IMG/VR virus record: IMGVR_UViG_3300031657_000005
Coordinates: 1 to 34,137 of that record
Length of the DNA: 34,137 nt
Strand: one strand, 5' to 3'
Source: a virus
Part shown: positions 24,220 through 32,391 of the stretch, piece by piece
How positions within the stretch are numbered: position 1 is the first letter of the stretch
Layout of the letters: each line of letters starts with the position of its first letter
Position numbers and translations under genes: made by a program
The notes under the pieces: model-generated
Seen by the model: the letters and a program-made list of their open reading frames with translations, nothing else
The model's database searches: none
Told to the model about the DNA's origin: nothing

Positions 24220-25827
24220 TTATATATTTATATTTTCAGTATTTACAGGTACTGGTTCTATTGGTATAGGGGGCGGCCATTCTCGTCTTGTTAATATAAA
24301 ATTTTGTGAAAAATTGGATATAATAGAATCTTCTTCTTTTCTCGACCATGACAATGTAAAACCAGAAACTAAATAATATCCACTATAAAATTCATTTTTT
24401 CGTTCTCTTGATTGAGCATTTTCATCAACCATTTGATTTTCTATAGAGTCTGTTCCTATAAGAAGAACAGGAATTTTATCACCTCTAATAACATTCATAT
24501 TTGTTCCTTGGACATTAATTTCAAGATTTAATTTTTGAAGTTCCGCCATATTAATAGCTTGATGTGCTTTTGCTCTTAAGTAATTTCTATGTTGATTTCC
24601 TGTCCATTCAGTATTTTCTTTTTTTGGATTTGTAATTGTATATTGAATTCCCATCCATGGAGCACTTGTATATAATTTTGTATAATCATAATTAGCTCGA
24701 GCCAATTCTCCTTCATTAACAGAAGAATCATATGTCGCTCTTCCTCTTAATAAAATATATGAGTTTAATTTCTCTTTATCATAACTAGGACTTATATCTA
24801 TATTCCAATATTTTTGACTTTCATCATCTTCATATAATGAATTTAAGTGTTCAAAAAATGATGCATTCATTGATGTTCCATATTGAAATGTTATAGCAGA
24901 TGATCTATTATTAGGTTTCCACTCAGTTATATAAAATGAAGATGTTCTATATCCAATATAATTTGAAAAAACTTTAGGCATAGGTATAGTTTTATCTTGA
25001 TCTGTTTCTGGTCCCCAAGTCCAATCTGTATCAACATTATATAAGATAGCTGCATCATCTACATCATCTTCTGCACTTAATAATTGTTTTTGAATATTAA
25101 TAAAATTTAAATTATAATAAACATCAATCCAAACATCATAAAATGAATTTTCATTCCTCCAAGCAGAATTTACTGTATTATGAATAAATTCATCACAGGA
25201 TTGAGTCACATACCATATTTGAAGGTCATCTGTATCATCATCATTTGTATTAAATCCTAATTCTAAACATTGTGCAACTTCTTTAAGAGACTCCATAGAA
25301 GTACCTTTTAATGATTTTGAACCTAGATAACTTTTTAATCCTGGAACAAATAGTTCCCCAAAAAAAGTTACTGTAGTGGGAACTGTTCCGCTTGTTCTTC
25401 TTCTAGACGGTGTCACCCCTGTTATTACATAATCATTACGAATAATATTTAATACATCTGATTTATTTCTTATTGCAATGGAAATTATGTCTCCATCCTT
25501 TGGCATTTCTTTATCAATAAATTTATCACTAAAAAATACACATTGTAAATTTATTCTAGGTAGAAAATCTCTACAATCAATTGTAAGATATTCTAATTCT
25601 TGTTCTGAAATGAAATAATTATTTATTTTTATAAGAGGATATTCTAAAGAAGCTACATCTTCAACTTTTTTATTTTCTCCATAACCACTCATAGGAAGAG
25701 ATAATTCATCTAAAACTATTGTAGGTTTAAATATATTATAAATTCTATATTTAGTACCTTTTTGACTTGTAGATGGATTAGCTGCTAAACTTTCTCTATT
25801 TGGTGATTCATAAATATATTGTGCCAT
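24220..25827 (-). CDS. Baseplate hub protein candidate, gp27-like
   Basis: 535 residues, untagged. Early on it has a barrel-like pattern (LEYLTIDCRDFLPRINLQCV, DGDIISIAIRN, YVITGVTPSRRR) as in gp27/gpD-type hub proteins, then a helical segment SLKEVAQCLELGFN and an aspartate-rich loop (NDDDTDD), and ends with another barrel-like half (IPVLLIGTD, YYLVSGFTLSWSR). gp27-type proteins form the trimeric collar joining tube and gp5 spike. Position two structural genes upstream of the gp5-like gene agrees. The call rests on pattern only. Confidence 0.62.
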   Translation of the reverse strand: MAQYIYESPNRESLAANPSTSQKGTKYRIYNIFKPTIVLDELSLPMSGYGENKKVEDVASLEYPLIKINNYFISEQELEYLTIDCRDFLPRINLQCVFFSDKFIDKEMPKDGDIISIAIRNKSDVLNIIRNDYVITGVTPSRRRTSGTVPTTVTFFGELFVPGLKSYLGSKSLKGTSMESLKEVAQCLELGFNTNDDDTDDLQIWYVTQSCDEFIHNTVNSAWRNENSFYDVWIDVYYNLNFINIQKQLLSAEDDVDDAAILYNVDTDWTWGPETDQDKTIPMPKVFSNYIGYRTSSFYITEWKPNNRSSAITFQYGTSMNASFFEHLNSLYEDDESQKYWNIDISPSYDKEKLNSYILLRGRATYDSSVNEGELARANYDYTKLYTSAPWMGIQYTITNPKKENTEWTGNQHRNYLRAKAHQAINMAELQKLNLEINVQGTNMNVIRGDKIPVLLIGTDSIENQMVDENAQSRERKNEFYSGYYLVSGFTLSWSRKEEDSIISNFSQNFILTRREWPPPIPIEPVPVNTENINI

Positions 25828-25837
25828 TCCTTTTCTA

Positions 25838-27376
25838 TTATTCTTTTAATATTTTTTTAATATATTGATATACATTATCAACATTATTAATTCTTTGATG
25901 GTTTTTAAATACTCCTCCAATCTTATCATTTGAATAAGATTTATCCAAATATGAAATTGCTGGAAAATTTGAATATGGATTTTGACTGATTAAAAATGTA
26001 AATTCTTTTTCATTTTTATCTGTTTCTTTAAATGCAAATGAAGCATTTATACTATCCCCATTAATATCTAAATTAAATTTACTATTAGGAAACATCGCAT
26101 AAAAAATTTCTGCAAATACTCGATATTCATTTTCATAAGATTTTCTTATTTCTTCTTCAGATTTTGGTTTTAATATATCATGAATAGATTCATTAATCGA
26201 AAAACTCAAAAAATCCAAAAGATTTTTTATATTATCTAACTCTATGGATGTATCATTATTTTCAAGTGTAACTAAAGTCTTATTTTTATTAGGGGAAAAA
26301 GCTACAGTAAATCTTCCTTGTTGTTTTACTCCAGATAATCCAAATCGAATATATATGTTCTTAATAGTTTTAAATTTAAATCCATATCCATTAGATGGAA
26401 AAAATTCCATACCAGATGTTATTTTACACTCTTTATTATAGCGATCCTGTACTAATTTATATAGATCGTTTAGAAATATATGTACTTTATGTGGAATAAA
26501 TGACATAAGTTCATTTTTAGATTTAGGTTTAAAGATACTTGATTCTTCTAATTTAGATTTTACTTCAAGTACTCGAATAAAATCCACAATGTTTTTTATT
26601 TGATCATTATCTGAACCACTATTTTCAAAAATTAAAATAAATTCATCATTTTCTTTATTTTGAGGTTCAAACCCAAATACATATTCTCCTATTTCCCCTT
26701 GATGAAATCCTTTTTCTTTTATAGGTTCAGTACTTTCAAATTGAAAACCATATATTTCATAATAAAATCCTAATTTTGATGTAATAATATAATTAGAAGA
26801 AGATTGAATAACTTTAAAAGCACTTTCAACTAAATTCATTTCATTTTTAAGATTAAATCCATATAATTTTAAAAAATTATCTTTGATTTGTTTTTCAGAT
26901 TTAGGTTTCAAGATATCACTTAAAGATTCTTTAATATTCATATATTTTTTTAATAATTCTACAATATTTGAATAACCTTTTTCTGAAGCGCGCCGGTAAG
27001 CTTCAGAATTGTTAGCACGAACATCAGCTCCATTCTTAAGTAGAACTTTTATAACATCTATATAACCGTAAGATGAAGCATAACGTAGAACCCAATCATA
27101 ATAAACATGAACATCAGCTCCATTCTTAATTAAAAGTTCTACAATATCTGAATGATCTTTTTCTGAAGCCCGTCGTAAAGCTACATCATTCATAGTATGA
27201 ACATCAGCACCCATTTCTAAGGCTTTTTTTACCCCAGGTAAAAAACCTATTTTTGATGATTTAATAAGTAAATTATCTGGTTTTAAATTAGTATTTTCTA
27301 ATGAAGACATAATTTCTTTTTCAGATTTACCTTTTAGAATATCGTCCATTGTTTCATATATAAATTTAGCTTTCAT
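25838..27376 (-). CDS. Four-module tagged protein: ankyrin plus three related unknown modules
   Basis: 512 residues. Module 1 (1-145) is tag MKAKFIYETMDDILKGKSEKE, cap and ankyrin units ending LLKKYM. Module 2 (from Met146, NIKESLSDILKPKSEKQI), module 3 (LEESSIFKPKSKNEL) and module 4 (INESIHDILKPKSEEEI) each add about 115-140 residues. Modules 2-4 look alike: a helix, then strands with an F.F pattern (YGFQFESTE, YGFKFKTIKN, NASFAFKET), so they may be diverged copies of one domain. Cleavage after E at each tag would free four products. The gene starts right after the gp53-like stop (TAAATG). Confidence 0.8.
   Translation of the reverse strand: MKAKFIYETMDDILKGKSEKEIMSSLENTNLKPDNLLIKSSKIGFLPGVKKALEMGADVHTMNDVALRRASEKDHSDIVELLIKNGADVHVYYDWVLRYASSYGYIDVIKVLLKNGADVRANNSEAYRRASEKGYSNIVELLKKYMNIKESLSDILKPKSEKQIKDNFLKLYGFNLKNEMNLVESAFKVIQSSSNYIITSKLGFYYEIYGFQFESTEPIKEKGFHQGEIGEYVFGFEPQNKENDEFILIFENSGSDNDQIKNIVDFIRVLEVKSKLEESSIFKPKSKNELMSFIPHKVHIFLNDLYKLVQDRYNKECKITSGMEFFPSNGYGFKFKTIKNIYIRFGLSGVKQQGRFTVAFSPNKNKTLVTLENNDTSIELDNIKNLLDFLSFSINESIHDILKPKSEEEIRKSYENEYRVFAEIFYAMFPNSKFNLDINGDSINASFAFKETDKNEKEFTFLISQNPYSNFPAISYLDKSYSNDKIGGVFKNHQRINNVDNVYQYIKKILKE
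26147..26197 (-). other. Internal tag copy (module 4)
   Basis: Encodes INESIHDILKPKSEEEI at the start of the last module of the 25838-27376 gene. Confidence 0.73.
26507..26554 (-). other. Internal tag copy, shortened (module 3)
   Basis: Encodes KLEESSIFKPKSKNEL. It keeps L-E-E|S and F-K-P-K-S but has lost the D-I-L part. Confidence 0.6.
26885..26941 (-). other. Internal tag copy with its own ATG (module 2)
   Basis: Encodes MNIKESLSDILKPKSEKQI directly after the KKY end of the ankyrin module, like the fusion points at 10983 and 11319. Confidence 0.73.
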
Positions 27377-28030
27377 TTATATCTTTTTACTTTTTATTAC
27401 TTTAGTTAAGAATTCACTTGAACTCATTCCGCTTTTTAAACATGCGCTTTCTCCGATTCCTTCACCAAAATAAATTCTTCCATTTCTTTCTACTATTTGA
27501 GTCGTACCTTCCTCTGCAATATTAGGTGGAAGTACTCCATACCTTATTGTCCTTCCACCTAATCCGCCACCTTGTCCACCTCCATCTCCTCCATCTACTG
27601 TTTCATCAAATTTTCTATCATCAAAATTTGCTAGATCTTTATCTCTTTTAGGAATTTTTGAAGGATCAATATATTTAAACGAATCTCTTAGTTTTTTAGA
27701 TGGATCAGCATCACTCCCGCTTCCAGCAGTTGTTTTTGTATTAAGTTTTGCACTCTCAAGATTTGGAATAAGAACAACATCCCCTTCATTTAACGAAAAT
27801 GGATTTGAAATTCCATTATATTTTAGGATATATTCAGCATAAAGTGTATTATTATAAACTGCCTGAGAAATTAAATCAGGTCTCATTACATAATCTTTTG
27901 GAATTTTAAAAGCATTAAATGAGGTATAGTTGTTTGCTCTAAAATCAAACATTGATTGTGTAAGATCTCTTACAATATTTCCATCTTTTTTATTAAAAAA
28001 TGGTTTACGGTCTAAACTTGCGAGGAACAT
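27377..28030 (-). CDS. Baseplate wedge protein, gp53/LysM-like
   Basis: 217 residues. Residues 41-94 (FKIPKDYVMRPDLISQAVYN, then ILKYNGISNPFSLNEGDVVL, then IPN) match the T4 gp53/LysM-like pattern in which a protein places a LysM-type fold in the wedge. A Gly-rich hinge at about 147-158 (GGDGGGQGGGLGG) leads to a C-terminal region ending in a Lys-rich tail. In T4, gp53 clamps neighbouring wedges and is needed for assembly of the full baseplate. It lies between two tagged genes and has no tag. Confidence 0.72.
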   Translation of the reverse strand: MFLASLDRKPFFNKKDGNIVRDLTQSMFDFRANNYTSFNAFKIPKDYVMRPDLISQAVYNNTLYAEYILKYNGISNPFSLNEGDVVLIPNLESAKLNTKTTAGSGSDADPSKKLRDSFKYIDPSKIPKRDKDLANFDDRKFDETVDGGDGGGQGGGLGGRTIRYGVLPPNIAEEGTTQIVERNGRIYFGEGIGESACLKSGMSSSEFLTKVIKSKKI

Positions 28031-28044
28031 TTTTTTAAATTATT

Positions 28045-28380
28045 TTATTTTATTATAATTATATTATTTCTCATATGAAAAACACATGTTTCATTTTCCC
28101 ACCCATAATAGGCATTAAGAAAATAAAAAATATTTAGCAAATCACCTGTTATTCCATATGCGTACATATTAGGAAATTTAATGCCTTCTTTTTCTAAATT
28201 ATATTTTTTTAATAATTCATTCATTTTTTCTTCATAATATATTGAAAATGGTAAAGAAAATCGTATCGAGATTTTATCCTTTTTAATTTCTAATTCTTTT
28301 TTTAAATAATTTCTTATATCTTCTTCAGATTTAGGTTTTAAAATATCACTTATTGTCTCATATATTAATTTAGCTCTCAT
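28045..28380 (-). CDS. Tagged small protein (KPKS type), unknown domain
   Basis: 111 residues: tag MRAKLIYETISDILKPKSEED (I-Y-E|T), then a Lys-rich helix, a KISIRFSLPFSIYYEEKMNE segment, and a C-terminal part with aromatic residues (GDLLNIFYFLNAYYGWENE) ending in a hydrophobic strand NNIIIIK. No family recognised. It is separated from the preceding tagged gene by two bases and from the gp53-like gene by 14. Confidence 0.68.
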   Translation of the reverse strand: MRAKLIYETISDILKPKSEEDIRNYLKKELEIKKDKISIRFSLPFSIYYEEKMNELLKKYNLEKEGIKFPNMYAYGITGDLLNIFYFLNAYYGWENETCVFHMRNNIIIIK

Positions 28381-28382
28381 TT

Positions 28383-29507
28383 TTATGCTTTGAATATTTT
28401 ATCTTTAATTAAATTAATATCAATTTCTTCATTATTAATTTCTAAACTCTCAATTTTTAATGGCGTATTTTTAAATAATCTTATTTCTTTTTCTTCTTCT
28501 GCCACAGGATCCATATTTAATCTAATTGTTTTAATCCAATCTACTTCATCTACCTTTACAGAAGAACTTATACAAACTAAATCTTTTTTATCAGTATTAT
28601 ATCCATGATGTTCTTCTGCTGCCTCAGGATTCCAAGACCAATAAATTCCTAATCGTTTACCTTCTTTTTGTATATGTTCAAACCAATTGTCTGAAACAGT
28701 CATTTTTCTCCAAATTTGAATTCTTGATCCCTGAATTACTTCATAATGAAACTTATTTATTGTTTCATAAAATCTACTTTCAATTTCATATTTAATCCAT
28801 TCACTTGCTTCCTTGGTATCTATCCACTCATTTACTTCCATTTTTTCAGGGTCTAATCCATGTTCTTGTGCATAAGAATACATAAATAATTCATTTTTAA
28901 AATCATCTCCCATCCAAATATTTAATGTATCTTTATTTATGATATCATTCATATTTATATCCGAAAAAGCCATCTCATTTAATTTTGCTTTCTCAGCACC
29001 ATTCTTAATTAGAAGTTCTACAATATCTAAATGACCATTTTCTGAAGCTAAATGTAAAGCATAATCAAATTTATAAGAATGAACATCAGCACCCATTTTT
29101 AGGGCTTTTTTCACCCCAGGTAAAAAACCTACTTTTGCAGATTTAATAAGTAATTCATTTGGTTTTAAATTAGTATTTTCTAATGAAGATATAATATCTT
29201 CTTTAGATTTTCCCTTCAGAACATCACCCATTGTTTCATATATCTGTTCAAATGTATCAGCTATTTCTTTTGCTACTTCCCTTGGATCCTTTTTATCTTT
29301 AAATCCTTGGTCAGCTATTTTTTTTAATTTTCTTCTAAATTGTTTCTTATTTGTAATTCGATTCCATCTATTGTAAGGATAAATAGCTTTAAGCATCTCG
29401 TAATCATAATCCTCATATGACATTTTTTCTATTTCTTTTTGAATATCTTCTTCAGATTTTCCTTTAAGAATATCATCCATTGCTTCATATATGAATTTAG
29501 CTTTCAT
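28383..29507 (-). CDS. Double-tagged protein with ankyrin unit and ADP-ribosyltransferase-like C-terminus
   Basis: 374 residues. Tag 1 (1-22, FIYE|AMDDILKGKSEEDI) begins a basic helical module; tag 2 at 89-105 (IYETMGDVLKGKSKEDI) begins a cap and a single ankyrin unit, ending near residue 172. The remaining 200 residues resemble R-S-E-type ADP-ribosyltransferases: IQIWRKM with R267, then LGIYWSW (287-293) followed by NPEAAEE, and AEEEKEIRL with E339-K-E341 before a Thr-Pro-Leu strand, matching the E-x-E ARTT position. In T4, Alt is a head-packaged ADP-ribosyltransferase injected with DNA. The ART reading is by eye and moderate to weak; the second motif lacks the usual S-T-S. Confidence 0.7.
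   Translation of the reverse strand: MKAKFIYEAMDDILKGKSEEDIQKEIEKMSYEDYDYEMLKAIYPYNRWNRITNKKQFRRKLKKIADQGFKDKKDPREVAKEIADTFEQIYETMGDVLKGKSKEDIISSLENTNLKPNELLIKSAKVGFLPGVKKALKMGADVHSYKFDYALHLASENGHLDIVELLIKNGAEKAKLNEMAFSDINMNDIINKDTLNIWMGDDFKNELFMYSYAQEHGLDPEKMEVNEWIDTKEASEWIKYEIESRFYETINKFHYEVIQGSRIQIWRKMTVSDNWFEHIQKEGKRLGIYWSWNPEAAEEHHGYNTDKKDLVCISSSVKVDEVDWIKTIRLNMDPVAEEEKEIRLFKNTPLKIESLEINNEEIDINLIKDKIFKA
29193..29243 (-). other. Internal KGKS tag (second module)
   Basis: Encodes IYETMGDVLKGKSKEDI within the 28383-29507 gene, followed by the ankyrin cap. It is a full KGKS-type start now internal, as expected if two genes fused. Confidence 0.73.
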
Positions 29508-29858
29508 CTACATATATTTTTTTAATAGTTTTACAACATCTAAATGACTATTTTGTGAAGCCCACCATAAAGCATCATCATTATTAGCATGAACATCAGC
29601 TCCATATTTAAATAAAAGTTCTACCACATTCAAATGACCATTTTCTGAAGCATTTCGTAAAGCCGCATCATTGTAAACATGGACATTAGCTCCCATTTTC
29701 AGGGCTTTCTTTACCCCAGATAAAAAACCTACTCTTGCAGTATTGATAAGTAAATCATTTATATCTAAATTAGTATTTTCTAATGAAGACATAATTTCTT
29801 CATCAGATTTTCCCTTTAAAACATCACCCATTGCTTCATTTACGAACTTAGCTTTCAT
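29508..29858 (-). CDS. Tagged ankyrin-repeat protein (KGKS type)
   Basis: 116 residues: tag MKAKFVNEAMGDVLKGKSDEE (V-N-E|A), a cap (ENTNLDINDLLINTARVG), three ankyrin units with a 30-residue period (ALRNASENGHLNVVELLFKY, then a WWASQNSHLDVVKLL unit) ending LLKKYM. It starts two bases after the 816-residue structural gene and is followed directly by the next tagged gene (TAGATG). Confidence 0.85.
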   Translation of the reverse strand: MKAKFVNEAMGDVLKGKSDEEIMSSLENTNLDINDLLINTARVGFLSGVKKALKMGANVHVYNDAALRNASENGHLNVVELLFKYGADVHANNDDALWWASQNSHLDVVKLLKKYM

Positions 29859-29860
29859 CT

Positions 29861-32311
29861 TTATTTCAATGCTTTAAGTGAAACCCAATCAACTGTTCTA
29901 TATGCGCTTCTAAATAATGGGTTTTCTTTAGTTTTTATGACTTGATCAGAATTTGGAGAAACTACATTAAATTTAGATCTATTCCAAACGCTTACAGATC
30001 CTCCCATTGCATTATCAATAGTCTTACCAGTTCCAAATTTACCTCCTAATGTTGTACTATCAGCAATTGGAACCCTCCAATAAATTGGATTTCTTCCAGT
30101 TTCAGGAACATCAACACCAGTTACATTATCTATTTTAGTTTCATCCTCTGCTGCTCCTCTCATACTATCAGGTAAATCATAAATTCTTCCCATACCTCTA
30201 TTAAAAATGGATTGAATTGCATCACGGTCTCTTGCCATTCCATGTTCTAATTTGACTATAACTCTCATTTCAATAGGAAAATCATCAGGACCTAATTCAT
30301 TTCCAAATTCCACTTCAACACTTTCACAAACTAAGTTACCTATCATTGCAATAGGATTTAAGGGATTTCCAATTGTTATATGCCATTCTCCAACCGGCTC
30401 ACCAATTAATAAAGCTTTTAGTCCCTGAAGAAAGGGTATTTGACCATTAGATTTTTCTGCTGCATATTGTTTTACTAAATTACCAGCAATTCCAGTTCCT
30501 CCTCCATATACATTTTCAAGAGATCCAAATAAATCTTTGTTTCCACTTCCAGATTTTCCAAGAATAGAATTAAAGAAATTTTTAGCAGCGTCTAATATAC
30601 CACTACCTGCTGCTTGTCCTTTTCCTAAAAAACTCTTAATTGATGTTGACCCCCATTCAACTGGTTTACCGGAGTACCATTGTTGTATACCTTTATCTCC
30701 ACCTAAAAATGGATAGGTTTGGGGCTGACCCATAAATCTATGTTGACCTCCCCAGAAAATAGCTGCTGTCGAACCCATTATTAAAAAGTTTGAAAGTATA
30801 TCAAGGAGAACCGCTTTAATGTTTATACCACCAACAGGTCTTGCGACATAATCAAATTTAAGTTCAATTCCACTCATTTCAAACTTAATTCCTGCTTTAC
30901 GTTTTTTTACTTTGGTAATACGGTTTACTGGACCAAGAATTCTATTTTCATATGGACCATCTGTATATGGATCAGGTGGTAACATTCCTTGATTTAATAC
31001 AGCTTCTTGGTTCCAATCACCCATTGCTACGTTTAACATTGTAGCATATTTTGTTAATCCTGGAAAAAGACCTCCGGCACCTTGTTCTGATCCAGGAGTT
31101 TCAGTAGGTGTAACTTTCCAAACATTAGCTTCTGCATCATCCCATTCAAATCCAGTTGTAAATTTAAGAATATCTTTAAGGGTGTTATCTGTTTCATTTC
31201 CAAAATATGTAATTGCAGTTGCCATAGGAGGGAATGTGATTTTTTTAGCAGATCCACCAGGTTCTGTCCCTGATTCAATTTCCTTTCCATTGGCATCAAC
31301 TTGAGGAATATTCCCTTCTTCAGCCATAGGACTTCCAGGAGCTTGCGTACCATCCATACCAGGAAATTTTAAATTATCTATTATAGGTGCTGGATATCTT
31401 CTTAATGTGATTAATCTATTATTAGGAATTTTATTCCAATGTTTGCTAAAAACAAAATCTGTAAAATTATAGGGAGTTCTTCCATATGGATCTCCATTTC
31501 CCCAAGAAATTAATGAGGATGTTGTAGGATGTTGAGAAAAATTTAATAAATTGTCCTTTCCGATTGTTTCATCAACCTCATACCATTTTCGTTGTCCTTT
31601 TTGATTAATTAAATATCTTCCACCTTTTGATCCATATAATTTAACATATGCATAATTATTCATTAATGCTGGAACTCCAACAAAAAAATCATCATTCTGC
31701 ATCATGTGAATATCTCCCCTTGTTTTATTAATTAACTCAGCTTTCTTTTGTGATTTAGAATTATGAATATAAGATTCTGAAACTGTATATCCGATAGTCC
31801 CAGCTTGAGCATAAACAGTACTTATAGGAGTTATTGCATAAACACCAGCATTTTCTTTTGATTCATCAATTATTAAACGATCTAGTCTTCTGTCAAATGG
31901 AGATATTTGAGGGGTAGTTGGATCAGGATAATCTGTAGTATCTAATTTAGGGAGAGTAATATTTTTACTTAAATTACTTAAATTTATAGCATCTAATGAT
32001 TGTAAACATTGTTCTAAAGCCTGTTGAGCTTCTTTTAAATAATTATTATGTACAGCAATAGGAGCTAATAACCTTACATCATCTCCTTTTATACTTTGAG
32101 CTTTTTTAATAAGCCAATCTTTTCTACTATCAACAACATCATAACCCTTTTTTAATCCAGAATCCCAATATTTTCTTTCAAGTACTTTAACATAAAGATC
32201 ATTAACCTTTCTACGAAAACAAGCATTTTGAACATACCAATATTCAAAATTTGTAACAGTTTTTATAGTTTGAACTATTTCTTTAATTTTTGCAGTTGAC
32301 TTTTCACTCAT
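29861..32311 (-). CDS. Large tail/baseplate structural protein, unknown
   Basis: 816 residues, untagged. The N-terminal 120 residues are helical and rich in charged and aromatic residues (FEYWYVQNACFRRKVNDLYV). A large mixed domain follows, then a glycine-rich loop region (about 340-400) and, near residues 600-720, WHITIGNPLNPIAMIGNLVC with GPDDFPIEMRVIVKLEHGMA, a pattern I associate with tube-like or tube-terminating tail proteins. The C-terminus is basic and beta-rich. I cannot name the family with confidence. It heads the minus-strand baseplate run and has a late-promoter-like motif directly upstream. Confidence 0.65.
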   Translation of the reverse strand: MSEKSTAKIKEIVQTIKTVTNFEYWYVQNACFRRKVNDLYVKVLERKYWDSGLKKGYDVVDSRKDWLIKKAQSIKGDDVRLLAPIAVHNNYLKEAQQALEQCLQSLDAINLSNLSKNITLPKLDTTDYPDPTTPQISPFDRRLDRLIIDESKENAGVYAITPISTVYAQAGTIGYTVSESYIHNSKSQKKAELINKTRGDIHMMQNDDFFVGVPALMNNYAYVKLYGSKGGRYLINQKGQRKWYEVDETIGKDNLLNFSQHPTTSSLISWGNGDPYGRTPYNFTDFVFSKHWNKIPNNRLITLRRYPAPIIDNLKFPGMDGTQAPGSPMAEEGNIPQVDANGKEIESGTEPGGSAKKITFPPMATAITYFGNETDNTLKDILKFTTGFEWDDAEANVWKVTPTETPGSEQGAGGLFPGLTKYATMLNVAMGDWNQEAVLNQGMLPPDPYTDGPYENRILGPVNRITKVKKRKAGIKFEMSGIELKFDYVARPVGGINIKAVLLDILSNFLIMGSTAAIFWGGQHRFMGQPQTYPFLGGDKGIQQWYSGKPVEWGSTSIKSFLGKGQAAGSGILDAAKNFFNSILGKSGSGNKDLFGSLENVYGGGTGIAGNLVKQYAAEKSNGQIPFLQGLKALLIGEPVGEWHITIGNPLNPIAMIGNLVCESVEVEFGNELGPDDFPIEMRVIVKLEHGMARDRDAIQSIFNRGMGRIYDLPDSMRGAAEDETKIDNVTGVDVPETGRNPIYWRVPIADSTTLGGKFGTGKTIDNAMGGSVSVWNRSKFNVVSPNSDQVIKTKENPLFRSAYRTVDWVSLKALK

Positions 32312-32319
32312 TTAGAATA

Positions 32320-32336
32320 TTTTATTTTATATATTC
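32320..32336 (-). promoter_or_regulatory. Late-promoter-like motif before the 816-residue structural gene
   Basis: The minus strand reads GAATATATAAAATAAAA, identical over 17 bases to the motif at 545-561, and ends eight bases before the ATG. It lies in an 80-base gap, which otherwise holds the end of the preceding gene's terminator and nothing else I recognise. Confidence 0.5.
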
Positions 32337-32391
32337 AAAAATTCTAAATGTACTAAAGTTTATTCAATTATGGGGTTGGTGGGACCTAATT

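Noticed and set aside
31054-31353. 99-codon minus-strand frame inside the 816-residue gene
   Set aside because: Same strand but shifted frame within a well-supported gene; no start context and low-complexity Leu/Lys product.
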